Shown: positions 24,417-32,713, numbered from the stretch's first letter. The stretch: DNA of 64,000 nucleotides from Actinomycetospora callitridis (GCF_028737265.1 NZ_JAQZAK010000011.1:124001-188000); one strand, 5' to 3'. Translations and numbers: made by a program. The notes: a model not told the origin generated them from the sequence alone.

Positions 24417-24790
24417 GCCGGCGGACGGGCCGCCCCCGCGAGCACGGCGGTCAGCGCGCACAGCGGCGTCCAGAGCATTCGCTCGGCCGGTGACCGGGAG
24501 GCGAGGTTGAGCGCCGTCCCGATCGCCATGAAGATCGCCACCCCGCTCGCCACCGCTCGCCGCCGCCGCGGCGAGCCCGCCTCCGACGCGACCACGACGG
24601 CCAGCACGCCGTAGACCGGAGCGGCGACGGCGCTGATCCGCCGGAAGCTATCGGGGAGACGCCCCTCGTGCTGGCCGCCGTAGGCGAACCGTCCCCACGG
24701 GGCACCGCCCGCCAGGCCCGCCTGGAAGGCGCCGAAGCCGGTCAGGAGCGCCCCGGTGGTGCGCGCGGCGACGCGGACGGAGAGGACCAC
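24374..24790 (-). CDS. Hypothetical four-helix membrane protein
   Basis: About 138 residues from GTG 24790 (start not certain; no strong ribosome site). Hydrophobic stretches: GALLTGFGAFQAGLAGG, ISAVAAPVYGVLAVVVASEA, AVASGVAIFMAIGTALNLAS and MLWTPLCALTAVLAGAAR. Resembles small DoxX-like or unknown actinobacterial membrane proteins but no signature is clear. Overlaps convergently with the methyltransferase gene. Confidence 0.55.
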   Translation of the reverse strand: MVLSVRVAARTTGALLTGFGAFQAGLAGGAPWGRFAYGGQHEGRLPDSFRRISAVAAPVYGVLAVVVASEAGSPRRRRAVASGVAIFMAIGTALNLASRSPAERMLWTPLCALTAVLAGAARPPAHSVRATSVTTGGR

Positions 24791-24908
24791 GGCTCCAGTG
24801 TCCGGTGTGTCCGGTCCGCCGTCACGGGGCCGACGCCCCCTGTCCGCGGTGACCCAGGGCGGGCAGCATGATCCCCGGCGGAGACGGTGAGCGAGAGGAG
24901 TGCGTTCG

Positions 24909-25706
24909 ATGACGAACGACGCGGTCGTGGTGACCCGTGACGACCAGGCGGCCGTGGCGACCGTGCGGATGAACCGCCCGGACCGTCGCAACGCGCTGAC
25001 CACCGAGCTCAAGGTCGCCCTGCGCGACGCGCTCGAGGACGTCGGCCAGGACCCGCAGGTCCGCGCCGTCGTCCTGTCCGCCGCCGGGCCCGCCTTCTGC
25101 GTCGGCCAGGACCTCGGCGAGCACGCCGAGGCGCTGCGCTCCGGTGCCGAGGAGCCGATGCGCACGGTGCCCGAGCACTACAACCGCATCACCTCCGCGC
25201 TCGCGACGATGCCCAAGCCCGCGATCGCCGCGGTCGGGGGCACGTGCGTCGGGGCCGGCCTCGGCTTCGCGCTCGCCTGTGACCTGCGCCTCGCCGCGAC
25301 CGGGGTGCGGTTCGCGACGGCGTTCTCCGGCATCGGGTTCGGCGGCGACTCGGGGCTCTCGGCCACCCTCGCCCACGCCGTCGGCGCCTCGCGCGCCACC
25401 GACCTGCTCATGCTCGGCGACACCTTCACCGCCGAGTCGGCCCGCGACTGGGGTCTCGTCCGCGAGGTCGTCCCCGCCGAGGAGCTCGACGACAAGGCCC
25501 TCGCGCTGGCCCGCCGCCTCGCCAACGGCCCGACAGCCGCCTACGCGGAGATCAAGATGGCCGTCGCACTCGGCACCGTCTCGCCGCTGACGACGGTGCT
25601 CGAGCACGAGGGGGCCGCCCAGTCACGCCTCGCCGCCACGGAGGACCACCGCAACGCCGTCGAGGCCTTCCTGGCCAAGGAGAAGCCCACGTTCACGGGG
25701 CACTGA
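24909..25706 (+). CDS. Enoyl-CoA hydratase/isomerase family protein, PaaG-like
   Basis: 265 residues from ATG 24909 (AGGAG 8 nt upstream). Crotonase fold: ATVRMNRPDRRNALT, AFCVGQDLGEHAEAL (oxyanion-hole region; the GQDL form is common in PaaG), KPAIAAVGGTCVGAGLGFALACDLRLAA and GFGGDSGLSATLAHAVG with Asp at the position used in isomerases. PaaG isomerises the 1,2-epoxyphenylacetyl-CoA made by PaaABCDE, whose genes lie 5.5 kb away. Assignment as PaaG is probable but not certain. Confidence 0.82.
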   Translation: MTNDAVVVTRDDQAAVATVRMNRPDRRNALTTELKVALRDALEDVGQDPQVRAVVLSAAGPAFCVGQDLGEHAEALRSGAEEPMRTVPEHYNRITSALATMPKPAIAAVGGTCVGAGLGFALACDLRLAATGVRFATAFSGIGFGGDSGLSATLAHAVGASRATDLLMLGDTFTAESARDWGLVREVVPAEELDDKALALARRLANGPTAAYAEIKMAVALGTVSPLTTVLEHEGAAQSRLAATEDHRNAVEAFLAKEKPTFTGH

Positions 25707-25708
25707 CC

Positions 25709-26434
25709 TCAGCCGGCCGCCTCCGCGGCGGCGAGGATCGCGTCGATCGTCGGCCCCGGCCGGGACACCATCGAGACGTGCGAGCCGGCGACCTCGGAGA
25801 TCGTCGACCCCGCCCGCTCGGCCATCTTCCGCTGCGTGTCCGGCGGGATGACCTTGTCCTCGGTGCCCACCACGGCCCAGCTGGGGAGCGACGTATAGGC
25901 ACTTTCCGTGCCCGGCGTCAAATTCGCACCGAGTGTGATCGGACGCTGACTCTCGACGATTCTCCAGCGGTCGTCCTCGGACAGATCCTGCGCGAACGAC
26001 CGGTGCACGGTGTCCGCTTTCAGGAAAGCCTCGACGTCCCCCTCGGGCGCATTCGGATATCCCGCGAGGTCGAGGACGGCGGTCGGGTCGGGGACGTCGA
26101 GCGCCGATCCGGAACCGCCGAGAATCTGGAAGACCGTCTCCCCCGCCTCGGGGATGAACGCGTCGACGTAGACGAGCGCGCGCACGTCACCGGCCCCCGT
26201 AGCGGCGTTCGTGATGACGAACCCGCCGTAGGAGTGGCCCACCAGGACCACGGGACCCGTCGTGCGCTGCTTGACGAACGAGGTGACGTAGGGCGCATCG
26301 GTGGTCACACCGCGCAAGGGATTCGGTGGCGTGATCACCGTCAATCCACGATTCCTCAGCTCGCGCGCCACGGCATTCCAGCTCGAGCCATCGGCCCACG
26401 CTCCGTGGACCAGGACAATCGTCGCTTGCGGCAC
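25709..26434 (-). CDS. Alpha/beta hydrolase with unusually low GC
   Basis: 241 residues from GTG 26434 (GGAGG 5 nt upstream). IVLVHGAWADGSSWNAVA (oxyanion HG), VVLVGHSYGGFVITNAA (nucleophile Ser in GHSYGG), SWAVVGTEDKVIPPD (Asp) and EVAGSHVSMVSRP (His). Resembles methylesterase/salicylate-binding-protein-like hydrolases of bacteria. Many A/T-ending codons (ATT, AAT, GGA, TTG, CGT) set it apart from its neighbours and suggest recent transfer. Substrate unknown. Confidence 0.87.
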   Translation of the reverse strand: MPQATIVLVHGAWADGSSWNAVARELRNRGLTVITPPNPLRGVTTDAPYVTSFVKQRTTGPVVLVGHSYGGFVITNAATGAGDVRALVYVDAFIPEAGETVFQILGGSGSALDVPDPTAVLDLAGYPNAPEGDVEAFLKADTVHRSFAQDLSEDDRWRIVESQRPITLGANLTPGTESAYTSLPSWAVVGTEDKVIPPDTQRKMAERAGSTISEVAGSHVSMVSRPGPTIDAILAAAEAAG

Positions 26435-26564
26435 GTCGGCCTCCGGCAGTGTGTTCCCACTGTGCTTGCGAGATCGACAGTAGTGGTGATCGGGCCCCAT
26501 TCGGTGAACTGATCAGCCCAATCCTTCCTGGACGGCGAGGAGCAGTTCGTGCACCCTGCTGGTC

Positions 26565-27038
26565 GTGACCGAGCCGGAGAATCCCCCCGCCGGCGGAATC
26601 GCCGCCGCAGGCAGCGTCCGCACCGCCGACAGCGTCGCGACGGCCGGGAGCGTGGACACGAGCGGCAGCGTCGCCACGGCGGGGAGCGTGACGACGTCCC
26701 ACAGCGTCGCCGTCGTCCGGAGCGTGGCGACGGCCGGCAGCATCGCGGTCGCCGGCAGCGTCGCCACCGCCGGCAGCGTCGCCGTCGCGGGGAGCGTGGC
26801 GACGTCCGGCAGCGTCGCGGTCGCCGGCAGCGTGGCCACCACCGGCAGCGCCGGCATCGCGGGCAGCCTGGTCACCGCGTTCGGCGTCGCGCTCCGGAAC
26901 TGCGTGGCCACGCTCGCCTGTGTGAACTGCACCCGGTGCGTGGCCTGTGTCGGGTGTGTGGACTGCGTCGACTGCGTGGGGTGTGTCGGCTGCGTCGGCC
27001 TCCGGGGCGCGGTCGGGCAGCGGAACGTCCACGCCTGA
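26565..27038 (+). CDS. Hexapeptide-repeat protein with Cys-rich C-terminus
   Basis: 157 residues from GTG 26565. After 12 residues, nearly the whole chain follows a strict six-residue period: about 15 xxxxSV units (e.g. ATAGSV, AVAGSV) with Val at residues 18, 24, 30 and so on, then six xxxxCV units (NCTRCV, ACVGCV, DCVDCV, GCVGCV) with ten Cys, then GLRGAVGQRNVHA. Such a period fits a beta-solenoid whose Ser/Cys ladder lines one face. No signal peptide. No family recognised with confidence. The start is uncertain, because a good ribosome site at 26537 is 22 nt away. Confidence 0.65.
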   Translation: MTEPENPPAGGIAAAGSVRTADSVATAGSVDTSGSVATAGSVTTSHSVAVVRSVATAGSIAVAGSVATAGSVAVAGSVATSGSVAVAGSVATTGSAGIAGSLVTAFGVALRNCVATLACVNCTRCVACVGCVDCVDCVGCVGCVGLRGAVGQRNVHA

Positions 27039-27052
27039 CCGGCCCCCGGGAC

Positions 27053-28630
27053 CTACGTCAGCTGCGACTCCCGGTCGGACCAGAAGACCGCGCGCAGCTC
27101 CCGCTTGAGAATCTTCCCCGCCCCGGACTTCGGGAGCGGCTCGGTGCGCGTCTCGATGCTGCGGGGCACCTTGTAGCCGGCGATCGAGCGGCGGCAGTGG
27201 GCGACGAGCTCCTCGGTGAAGGCGTCCGCGTCCTCGGGCTCCGCGCGGAGCACGACCACGGCGTGCACGGCCTCGCCGAACCGCTCGTGGGGCACGCCGA
27301 AAACCGCGACCTCGACGACCGACGGGTGCGCGAAGAGCGCGTTCTCGACCTCGGCGCTGTACACGTTCTCCCCGCCCGAGACGATCATGTCCTTGGCGCG
27401 GTCGACGAGGAACAGGTGCCCGCCGTCGTCGATCAGGCCGAGATCGCCGGAGGCGAACCAGCCGTCGCGCAGCGCCGCCGCCGTCTCGGTGGGTTTGTTC
27501 CAGTAGCCCGCGGTGACGTTCGCGCCGCGGATCAGCACCTCGCCGACGACGCCGGTCGGCAGCGGCGTGCGCTCCGCCGGGTCAACGACGATCACCTCGA
27601 CGCCGACCGCCGCCCGCCCGCACGAGCGGGCCTGCGGGGCGTCGAGCAGGTGCTGCTCGCCGGGCAGCAGCGTGACGATCGGGGACGTCTCGGTGAGCCC
27701 GTAGATGTGCAGCATCTCGGCCTCGGGGAACGCCGCATGGGTGCGCCGCAGCAGCTCGACGGCCGCCGGCGACGAGCCGTGCGAGAGCCACCTCAGCGAC
27801 GACACCCGCCGCGGCCGGGCCGTCTGCTCGACGGCCAGCGCGTCCATCATCGTCGGGACGACGAGCGTCGCGGTGATGCCGTGACGCTCGACGAGGTCGA
27901 GCACGCCGTCGGCGCTGAAGGCGGGGCACATGACCTGCGTGCCGCCCGCCCAGATCGTGGCGAGCGCCCCGATCGTGCCGGCGGCGTGGAACATCGGCGC
28001 GACGACGAGCCACGAGGTGTCGGCCGTGAACGGCCAGCAGGCCATGAAGTGGAAGGCGTTGGCGACGAGGTTGCCGTGGGTGAGCATGACGCCCTTGGCC
28101 GCGCCGGTGGTCCCGCCCGTGTAGAAGATCCCGGCGAGGTCGTGCTCGGCGGGCGCGCGCCGCGGCTCGGTGGGCGCGGCGTCGGCGAGCAGCGCCTCGT
28201 ACTCGGCGCCGAGGTCGACGACGCGCAGGTCGGGGTCGAGGTCGTCGAGGGCCCGATCGGCGAACAGCACCGTGGCCCCGGCGTCGCGCAGCGCGTAGGT
28301 CCGCTCCGCCGCGGTGTGCCGGACGTTGAGCGGGACGATCACGAGCCCGTGCGAGGGCAGCCCGAGGTAGAGCTCGAGGTAGCGGTGGCAGTTGGCGCCC
28401 AGGACGCCGACGCGGTCGCCGGGGCCGAGGCCCAGCCCGGCGAGCAGGCCGCCCAGGCGGGCGAGGCGGTCGCCGAGCTCGGCGTAGGTCAGCGTCAGCT
28501 CGCCGCACACCACGGCCGTCCGGTCGCGCGAGGTCGCGAGCGCGCGGCGCATAGGGGCCCCGACGGTGCGCGTGGCATTGCCGGCGTCCGCGGCCGGGGC
28601 CAGGTCGTGGAGGGTCTCGAGCGTCGTCAT
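27053..28630 (-). CDS. Acyl-CoA synthetase (AMP-forming, class I)
   Basis: 525 residues, ATG 28630. ANL-superfamily motifs: FYTGGTTGAAKGVMLTH (P-loop, about 170-186), IYGLTETSP, SGDLGLIDDGGHLFLVDRAKDMI and the C-terminal catalytic Lys in SGAGKILKREL. Adenylates a carboxylic acid and forms its CoA thioester. It is not the PaaK type (430 residues, different P-loop), so it more likely activates a fatty or aryl-alkanoic acid. Divergent from a TetR gene across an operator-like palindrome also present before paaA. Confidence 0.9.
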   Translation of the reverse strand: MTTLETLHDLAPAADAGNATRTVGAPMRRALATSRDRTAVVCGELTLTYAELGDRLARLGGLLAGLGLGPGDRVGVLGANCHRYLELYLGLPSHGLVIVPLNVRHTAAERTYALRDAGATVLFADRALDDLDPDLRVVDLGAEYEALLADAAPTEPRRAPAEHDLAGIFYTGGTTGAAKGVMLTHGNLVANAFHFMACWPFTADTSWLVVAPMFHAAGTIGALATIWAGGTQVMCPAFSADGVLDLVERHGITATLVVPTMMDALAVEQTARPRRVSSLRWLSHGSSPAAVELLRRTHAAFPEAEMLHIYGLTETSPIVTLLPGEQHLLDAPQARSCGRAAVGVEVIVVDPAERTPLPTGVVGEVLIRGANVTAGYWNKPTETAAALRDGWFASGDLGLIDDGGHLFLVDRAKDMIVSGGENVYSAEVENALFAHPSVVEVAVFGVPHERFGEAVHAVVVLRAEPEDADAFTEELVAHCRRSIAGYKVPRSIETRTEPLPKSGAGKILKRELRAVFWSDRESQLT

Positions 28631-28666
28631 CGACCACCTCGGGGTAGCGCTGTGCGGACGGACAGG

Positions 28667-28680
28667 CGAACGATCGTTCG
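28667..28680. promoter_or_regulatory. Operator-like palindrome CGAACGATCGTTCG
   Basis: Perfect 14-bp palindrome 37 nt upstream of the acyl-CoA ligase start, in the divergent region with the TetR gene. Shares CGAA-N6-TTCG with a site upstream of paaA (30433-30446), suggesting both are bound by the same regulator, probably the TetR product of 28838. Confidence 0.6.
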
Positions 28681-28837
28681 GTCGGGCGGGACGGTAGCAG
28701 CGAGCACCCCGGTCGACCAGGACGAGGATGGTCCGTCACGGGCGTCCGGCGCCAGCGTCGACGACCTCCGGCGCGGCGGTTCCGCTGTGTGGAGCGCCGC
28801 GCGGAGGTCCCCCGCCCGGGGCCGTAGATTGCTCCCC

Positions 28838-29500
28838 GTGACCGGTACGCGTCCCCCCGCCCGCGAGGGCGAACGAGCGGCAGCGCCCGCCCGGGACCGG
28901 CGGACCCGCCCGACCTACGACCCGTCGAGCCTCGTCGAGGTCGCGGCGCGCGTGTTCAACGAGCGCGGTTACGACGCCACGAGCATGGAGGACCTCTCCG
29001 CGGCGGCGGGCATCACGAAGTCGTCCTTCTACCACCACGTCCGGGGCAAGGAGGCGCTGCTGCGCGCCGCGCTCGAGCGCGCCCTCGACGGGCTGTTCGG
29101 CGTCCTCGACGAGCCGGCGGCGTCCACCGGCAGCCCGCTGACCCGGCTGCGCCACATCGTGCGCCGCCAGGTCGAGGTGCTCGTCGCCGAGCTGCCCCAC
29201 GTCACCCTGCTGCTGCGGCTGCGCGGCAACACCGAGACCGAGCGCTGGGCCATGGCGCGGCGCCGCGAGTTCGACGCCGCGATCGCCCGCCTCGTGCGCG
29301 ACGCCTCGGCCGCCGGCGAGCTGCGTGACGGCCTCGACCCCGCCGTCGACGCCCGCCTGCTCTCGGGGCTCGTGAACTCGCTCGTCGAGTGGTACCGCCC
29401 GGGGCGGATCCCGGTGGACGCCCTGGTCGCCGAGGTCGACCGCATGGCGTTCGAGGGCCTGCTCGCGCCGGCACCCGCACCGAAGCGCCGCCCGTTCTAG
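28838..29500 (+). CDS. TetR/AcrR-family regulator, candidate controller of the acyl-CoA ligase and paa genes
   Basis: 220 residues from GTG 28838. HTH: SLVEVAARVFNERGYDATSMEDLSAAAGITKSSFYHHVRGKEALL (about 28-72 with tail), the classic TetR_N. The C-terminal ligand domain contains DGLDPAVDARLLSGLVNSLVEWYRPG, typical of fatty-acid or aromatic-CoA responsive TetR proteins. Divergent from the ligase. In other actinobacteria PaaR is a TetR protein for paa operons; the shared palindrome supports the same role here but does not prove it. Confidence 0.88.
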   Translation: MTGTRPPAREGERAAAPARDRRTRPTYDPSSLVEVAARVFNERGYDATSMEDLSAAAGITKSSFYHHVRGKEALLRAALERALDGLFGVLDEPAASTGSPLTRLRHIVRRQVEVLVAELPHVTLLLRLRGNTETERWAMARRREFDAAIARLVRDASAAGELRDGLDPAVDARLLSGLVNSLVEWYRPGRIPVDALVAEVDRMAFEGLLAPAPAPKRRPF

Positions 29501-29526
29501 GGGCCGCGACAACTAGGCTGGGCTGC

Positions 29527-29748
29527 GTGCCGCTGGACTTCTCCGAGCAGCCCGAGACCGGCCTCGTCGCCGTCACGCTGACCGACGAGGACGGCACCGT
29601 GCTGCAGAGCCGCGTGGTGGCGGCCGACGAGATCGGGCGCATCGCCGAGCGCGCCCGGGCGGCGGTGGAGCGCAGCGAGCGCACCGGCGAGCCCGGCCTC
29701 TACGTCACGCTCGACGAGCTCATCGACGGGACGTCAGGTCCTTCTTGA
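29527..29748 (+). CDS. Small hypothetical protein
   Basis: 73 residues from GTG 29527, 26 nt after the TetR stop. Begins PLDFSEQPETGLVAVTLTDEDGTVLQ, two beta-strands, then a helix VVAADEIGRIAERARAAVERS and YVTLDELIDG. No membrane segment or known motif. Likely cotranscribed with the TetR gene. Convergent 29-nt overlap with the acetyltransferase gene. Confidence 0.6.
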   Translation: MPLDFSEQPETGLVAVTLTDEDGTVLQSRVVAADEIGRIAERARAAVERSERTGEPGLYVTLDELIDGTSGPS

Positions 29749-30214
29749 ACCCGACGTGCGACGCCGTGAACCCGAGGCGCTCGTAGAAGCGGTGCGCGCC
29801 GGACCGTGACGCGTCGCTGGTGAGCTGGACCAGCCCGCACCCCCGGCGCCCGGCCTCCGCGACCGCCCACTCCACGAGCGCCGCCCCGTACCCGCGACCC
29901 TGCCGCGCGTCGCTGACGTGCACCGCCTCGAGCTGCGCGCGCCGTGTCCCGCGCCGCCCGAGGTTCGGCAGCACCGAGAGCTGCAGCGTCCCGACCGTCG
30001 TGCCGTCGGTCTCGTCGAGGCAGACGAGCAGGTGCGCGGGGTCGGCGTCGATCTCGGCGAAGGCCGCTGCGTAGGACGCGAGGTCGTCGACGGCGTCGCC
30101 CCGGCCCGCGCCGACGGGATCGGCGGCGAGGAGCCCCACCAGCGCGGGCAGGTCGTCGGCCCGCGCCCGGCGCACCGTCAACGTCCCGTCGGCCAGCGTC
30201 GCGAGCACGTCCAT
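29720..30214 (-). CDS. GNAT-family N-acetyltransferase
   Basis: 164 residues from ATG 30214. GNAT core: LTVRRARADDLPALVGLLAA, VGTLQLSVLPNLGRRGTRRAQLEAVHVSDARQGRGYGAALVEWAVAEA with the acetyl-CoA loop RQGRGYG, then GCGLVQLTSDASRSGAHRFYERLGF. Substrate unknown. Monocistronic, convergent to gene 29527 and back to back with the paa operon. Confidence 0.9.
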   Translation of the reverse strand: MDVLATLADGTLTVRRARADDLPALVGLLAADPVGAGRGDAVDDLASYAAAFAEIDADPAHLLVCLDETDGTTVGTLQLSVLPNLGRRGTRRAQLEAVHVSDARQGRGYGAALVEWAVAEAGRRGCGLVQLTSDASRSGAHRFYERLGFTASHVGFKKDLTSRR

Positions 30215-30248
30215 GCCGGAGATCGTCCCGCGGCGTCCGGGGTGCGGC

Positions 30249-30372
30249 AGCGAGGGACGTCCTCGCTGCGTCCAGTGCCGCTGGGGCGTCCTTCGACCCA
30301 CCGGGCGTGCCGGTGCGCGGTCGAGCGAGGGACGCCTTCGCTGCGCCCAGCGCAGTCGAGGTGACCCTCGCT
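30249..30372. repeat. Two copies of the AGCGAGGGACG hairpin repeat
   Basis: Copy one starts at 30249; copy two (30323-30372) forms an imperfect hairpin with outer arms GAGCGAGGG and CCCTCGCTC and inner arms CTGCGC and GCGCAG. The same arm sequence occurs at 15122. They fill the region between the acetyltransferase start and the paaA promoter, where they cannot be terminators of either divergent gene. Confidence 0.7.
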
Positions 30373-30430
30373 CCACCCGTCCGGACCCGCTGCCACGGCT
30401 TTACAGGGGCGCGCCGGTGCGTCACCATCA

Positions 30431-30448
30431 ACCGAACGAACATTCGGT
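30431..30448. promoter_or_regulatory. Operator-like site upstream of paaA
   Basis: ACCGAACGAACATTCGGT: 6-bp arms ACCGAA and TTCGGT around six bases, 18 nt before the paaA ATG and 3 nt before its GGAGG. It shares CGAA-N6-TTCG with the 28667 palindrome. Position overlapping the transcript start region fits repression. Confidence 0.6.
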
Positions 30449-30465
30449 ACGGAGGTGGCTCACCG

Positions 30466-31443
30466 ATGACGGTGACCGAGGACCAGGGCCCCGACCTCGC
30501 CGCGCTCGAGGCGGACTTCGACCGGACGGTCGCGGCCGAGGGCCGGGTGGAGCCGCGCGACTGGATGCCCGAGGGGTACCGGAAGACGCTGATCCGCCAG
30601 ATCGCCCAGCACGCGCACTCCGAGATCATCGGGATGCAGCCCGAGGGCAACTGGATCCTGCGGGCCCCCAGCCTGCGACGGAAGGCCATCCTGCTGGCCA
30701 AGGTCCAGGACGAGGCCGGCCACGGGCTCTACCTCTACTCGGCCACCGAGACGCTCGGGGTCGACCGCGGTGAGCTCACCGAGAAGCTCATCGACTCGAA
30801 GCAGAAGTACTCGTCGATCTTCAACTACCCGACGCTGACGTTCGCCGACATCGGCGTCATCGGGTGGCTCGTGGACGGCGCCGCGATCGTCAACCAGGTG
30901 CCGCTGTGCCGGTCGAGCTACGGGCCCTACGCCCGGGCGATGGTGCGCATCTGCAAGGAGGAGTCGTTCCACCAGCGCCAGGGCTTCGAGCTCCTGCAGA
31001 CGCTGATGGCCGGCACCGACGCCCAGCGCGAGATGGTGCAGGACGCCGTCGACCGCTGGTGGTGGCCGTCGCTGATGATGTTCGGCCCCGCCGACGGCGA
31101 CTCGCCCAACACCCAGCAGTCGATGGCCTGGCGGATCAAGCGCCACACCAACGACGAGCTGCGCCAGCGCTACGTGGACATGACCGTCCCGCAGGCCGAG
31201 GCGCTGGGCGTGACGCTGCCCGACCCCGAGCTGCGCTGGAACGACGAGCGCGAGGCCCACGACTTCGGCGACATCGACTGGGACGAGTTCATGCAGGTGG
31301 TCAAGGGTGCGGGGCCGTGCAACGCCCAGCGCCTGGCCAGCCGCCGCGCCGCCCACGAGAACGGCCAGTGGGTCCGCGACGCGGCCACGGCGTACGCCGC
31401 GAAGCAGGCGGCGCGGGCGTCGGAGGGGGCGATGAGCGCATGA
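30466..31443 (+). CDS. paaA: Phenylacetyl-CoA 1,2-epoxidase, catalytic subunit PaaA
   Basis: 325 residues from ATG 30466 behind GGAGGT. Ferritin-like diiron protein with ILLAKVQDEAGHGLYLYSATETLG and CKEESFHQRQGFELLQ (Fe-binding Glu and ExxH), KQKYSSIFNYPTLTFADIGVIGWLVDGAA and WWWPSLMMFGP, all PaaA hallmarks. PaaA is the catalytic subunit of the multicomponent enzyme that epoxidises phenylacetyl-CoA with O2. First gene of the operon. Overlaps paaB by ATGA. Confidence 0.97.
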   Translation: MTVTEDQGPDLAALEADFDRTVAAEGRVEPRDWMPEGYRKTLIRQIAQHAHSEIIGMQPEGNWILRAPSLRRKAILLAKVQDEAGHGLYLYSATETLGVDRGELTEKLIDSKQKYSSIFNYPTLTFADIGVIGWLVDGAAIVNQVPLCRSSYGPYARAMVRICKEESFHQRQGFELLQTLMAGTDAQREMVQDAVDRWWWPSLMMFGPADGDSPNTQQSMAWRIKRHTNDELRQRYVDMTVPQAEALGVTLPDPELRWNDEREAHDFGDIDWDEFMQVVKGAGPCNAQRLASRRAAHENGQWVRDAATAYAAKQAARASEGAMSA

Positions 31444-31784
31444 GCATGGCCGACGACACCACCGCCCACGTCGAGGGCGAGCCCCGCTTCGACGGCACCC
31501 CGAAGGCCGTCTGGCCCCTCTACGAGGTGTTCGTGCGCGGCAAGCGCGGGCTCAACCACGTGCACGTCGGCTCGCTGCACGCGCCCGACGACACGATGGC
31601 GCTGCACAACGCCCGCAACCTCTACACGCGGCGCAACGAGGGCGTGAGCATCTGGGTCGTCCGCGGCGACGCGATCACCGCGTCCAGCCCGGACGAGAAG
31701 GACCCGTTCTTCGCGCCCGCCGGGGACAAGGTCTACCGGCACCCCACGTTCTACGAGATCCCCGACAACGTGCCGCACCTGTGA
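31440..31784 (+). CDS. paaB: Phenylacetyl-CoA epoxidase subunit PaaB
   Basis: 114 residues from ATG 31440. WPLYEVFVRGKRGLNHVHVGSLHAPDDTMALHNARNLYTRRNEGVSIWVV (shown in part by motif VRGKRGLNHVHVGS) and DKVYRHPTFYEIPD are typical. PaaB links the PaaAC heterodimers in the epoxidase complex. The usual family length is about 95 residues; this one has a longer N-terminus. Confidence 0.95.
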   Translation: MSMADDTTAHVEGEPRFDGTPKAVWPLYEVFVRGKRGLNHVHVGSLHAPDDTMALHNARNLYTRRNEGVSIWVVRGDAITASSPDEKDPFFAPAGDKVYRHPTFYEIPDNVPHL

Positions 31785-32713
31785 TGGACACCCACTCACC
31801 CCACCCAGGGCACGACGAGAACGTCTACGACGCCCTGTCGACCGCGGACGACGACGGCCGCTGGGCCTTCGGCACCGGGTTCGACGCCGGCGACGCAGAG
31901 ATCACCGCTCCGGCACCCGAGGGCGTCGACCGGGCCGACGTCGCGACCTACTGCCTCATGCTGGCCGACGACGCGCTGATTGCCTCGCAGCGCCTGGCCG
32001 GCTGGACGGCGAAGGCCCCGGAGCTCGAGGAGGAGGTCGCGCTCGCGAACATCGCGCTCGACCTGCTCGGCCAGGCGCGGGTACTGCTCTCGCGCGCCGG
32101 GCACCTCGGCGCCGCCGAGCCGTACCGCGTCGGGCCGCAGGACGACGAGGACGTGCTGACCTACTTCCGCGACGACCGCGCGTTCCGCAACGTGACGCTC
32201 GCCGAGACCGACCTCGGCGACTTCGGGCGCACCATCGCCTGGATCCTGGTGTTCGCCGCGTGGCGCCTGGCGCTCATGCAGCGGCTCACCGGCTCGCGCG
32301 ACCCGGTGCTCGCCGCCGTCGCCGGCAAGGCCGTCAAGGAGCTCACCTACCACCGCGACTACGCCGCGCAGTGGGTGCTGCGCCTCGGCGACGGCACGGA
32401 GCTCTCGCACGCGCGCATGCAGGCCGGCCTGGACGGCGTGTGGCCCCACGTCGAGGAGCTGTTCCTGGCCCACGACGTCGAGCGCCGCCTCGTCGAGGCC
32501 GGCGTCGCCGTCGATCCGGCGGAGCTGCGGGGCGACGTCGACGCGGTCGTCGCGCAGGTCCTGCCCGCCGCGACGCTCACCCGTCCCGAGACCCCGGCGG
32601 TCGGCCTCGTCGGCGGTCGCGGAGGCCGCGACGGCGTGCACACCGAGGCCCTCGGCGGCGTCCTCGCCCTCATGCAGTCGCTCGCCCGCGCGCACCCGGG
32701 GGCGACGTGGTGA
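31784..32713 (+). CDS. paaC: Phenylacetyl-CoA epoxidase structural subunit PaaC
   Basis: 309 residues from ATG 31784 (TGATG junction with paaB; GTG 31781 also possible). PaaC-like DDALIASQRLAGWTAKAPELEEEVALANIALDLLGQAR (motif ANIALDLLGQAR), DDRAFRNVTLAETDLGDFG and GKAVKELTYHRDYAAQWVLRLGDGT. A ferritin-like fold that supports PaaA without its own diiron site. It has a longer acidic N-terminus than most PaaC. Confidence 0.95.
   Translation: MDTHSPHPGHDENVYDALSTADDDGRWAFGTGFDAGDAEITAPAPEGVDRADVATYCLMLADDALIASQRLAGWTAKAPELEEEVALANIALDLLGQARVLLSRAGHLGAAEPYRVGPQDDEDVLTYFRDDRAFRNVTLAETDLGDFGRTIAWILVFAAWRLALMQRLTGSRDPVLAAVAGKAVKELTYHRDYAAQWVLRLGDGTELSHARMQAGLDGVWPHVEELFLAHDVERRLVEAGVAVDPAELRGDVDAVVAQVLPAATLTRPETPAVGLVGGRGGRDGVHTEALGGVLALMQSLARAHPGATW

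Noticed and set aside
26513..26932. Antisense ORF (139 codons) with ATLPAV-like repeats
   Set aside because: It mirrors the plus-strand hexapeptide gene. The plus strand keeps the Cys pattern past the end of this ORF, so plus is preferred, but the choice is not certain.
26549..28837. Long open frame ahead of the TetR gene
   Set aside because: Arg-rich translation typical of a GC-rich shadow frame; the TetR family N-terminus begins at 28838.
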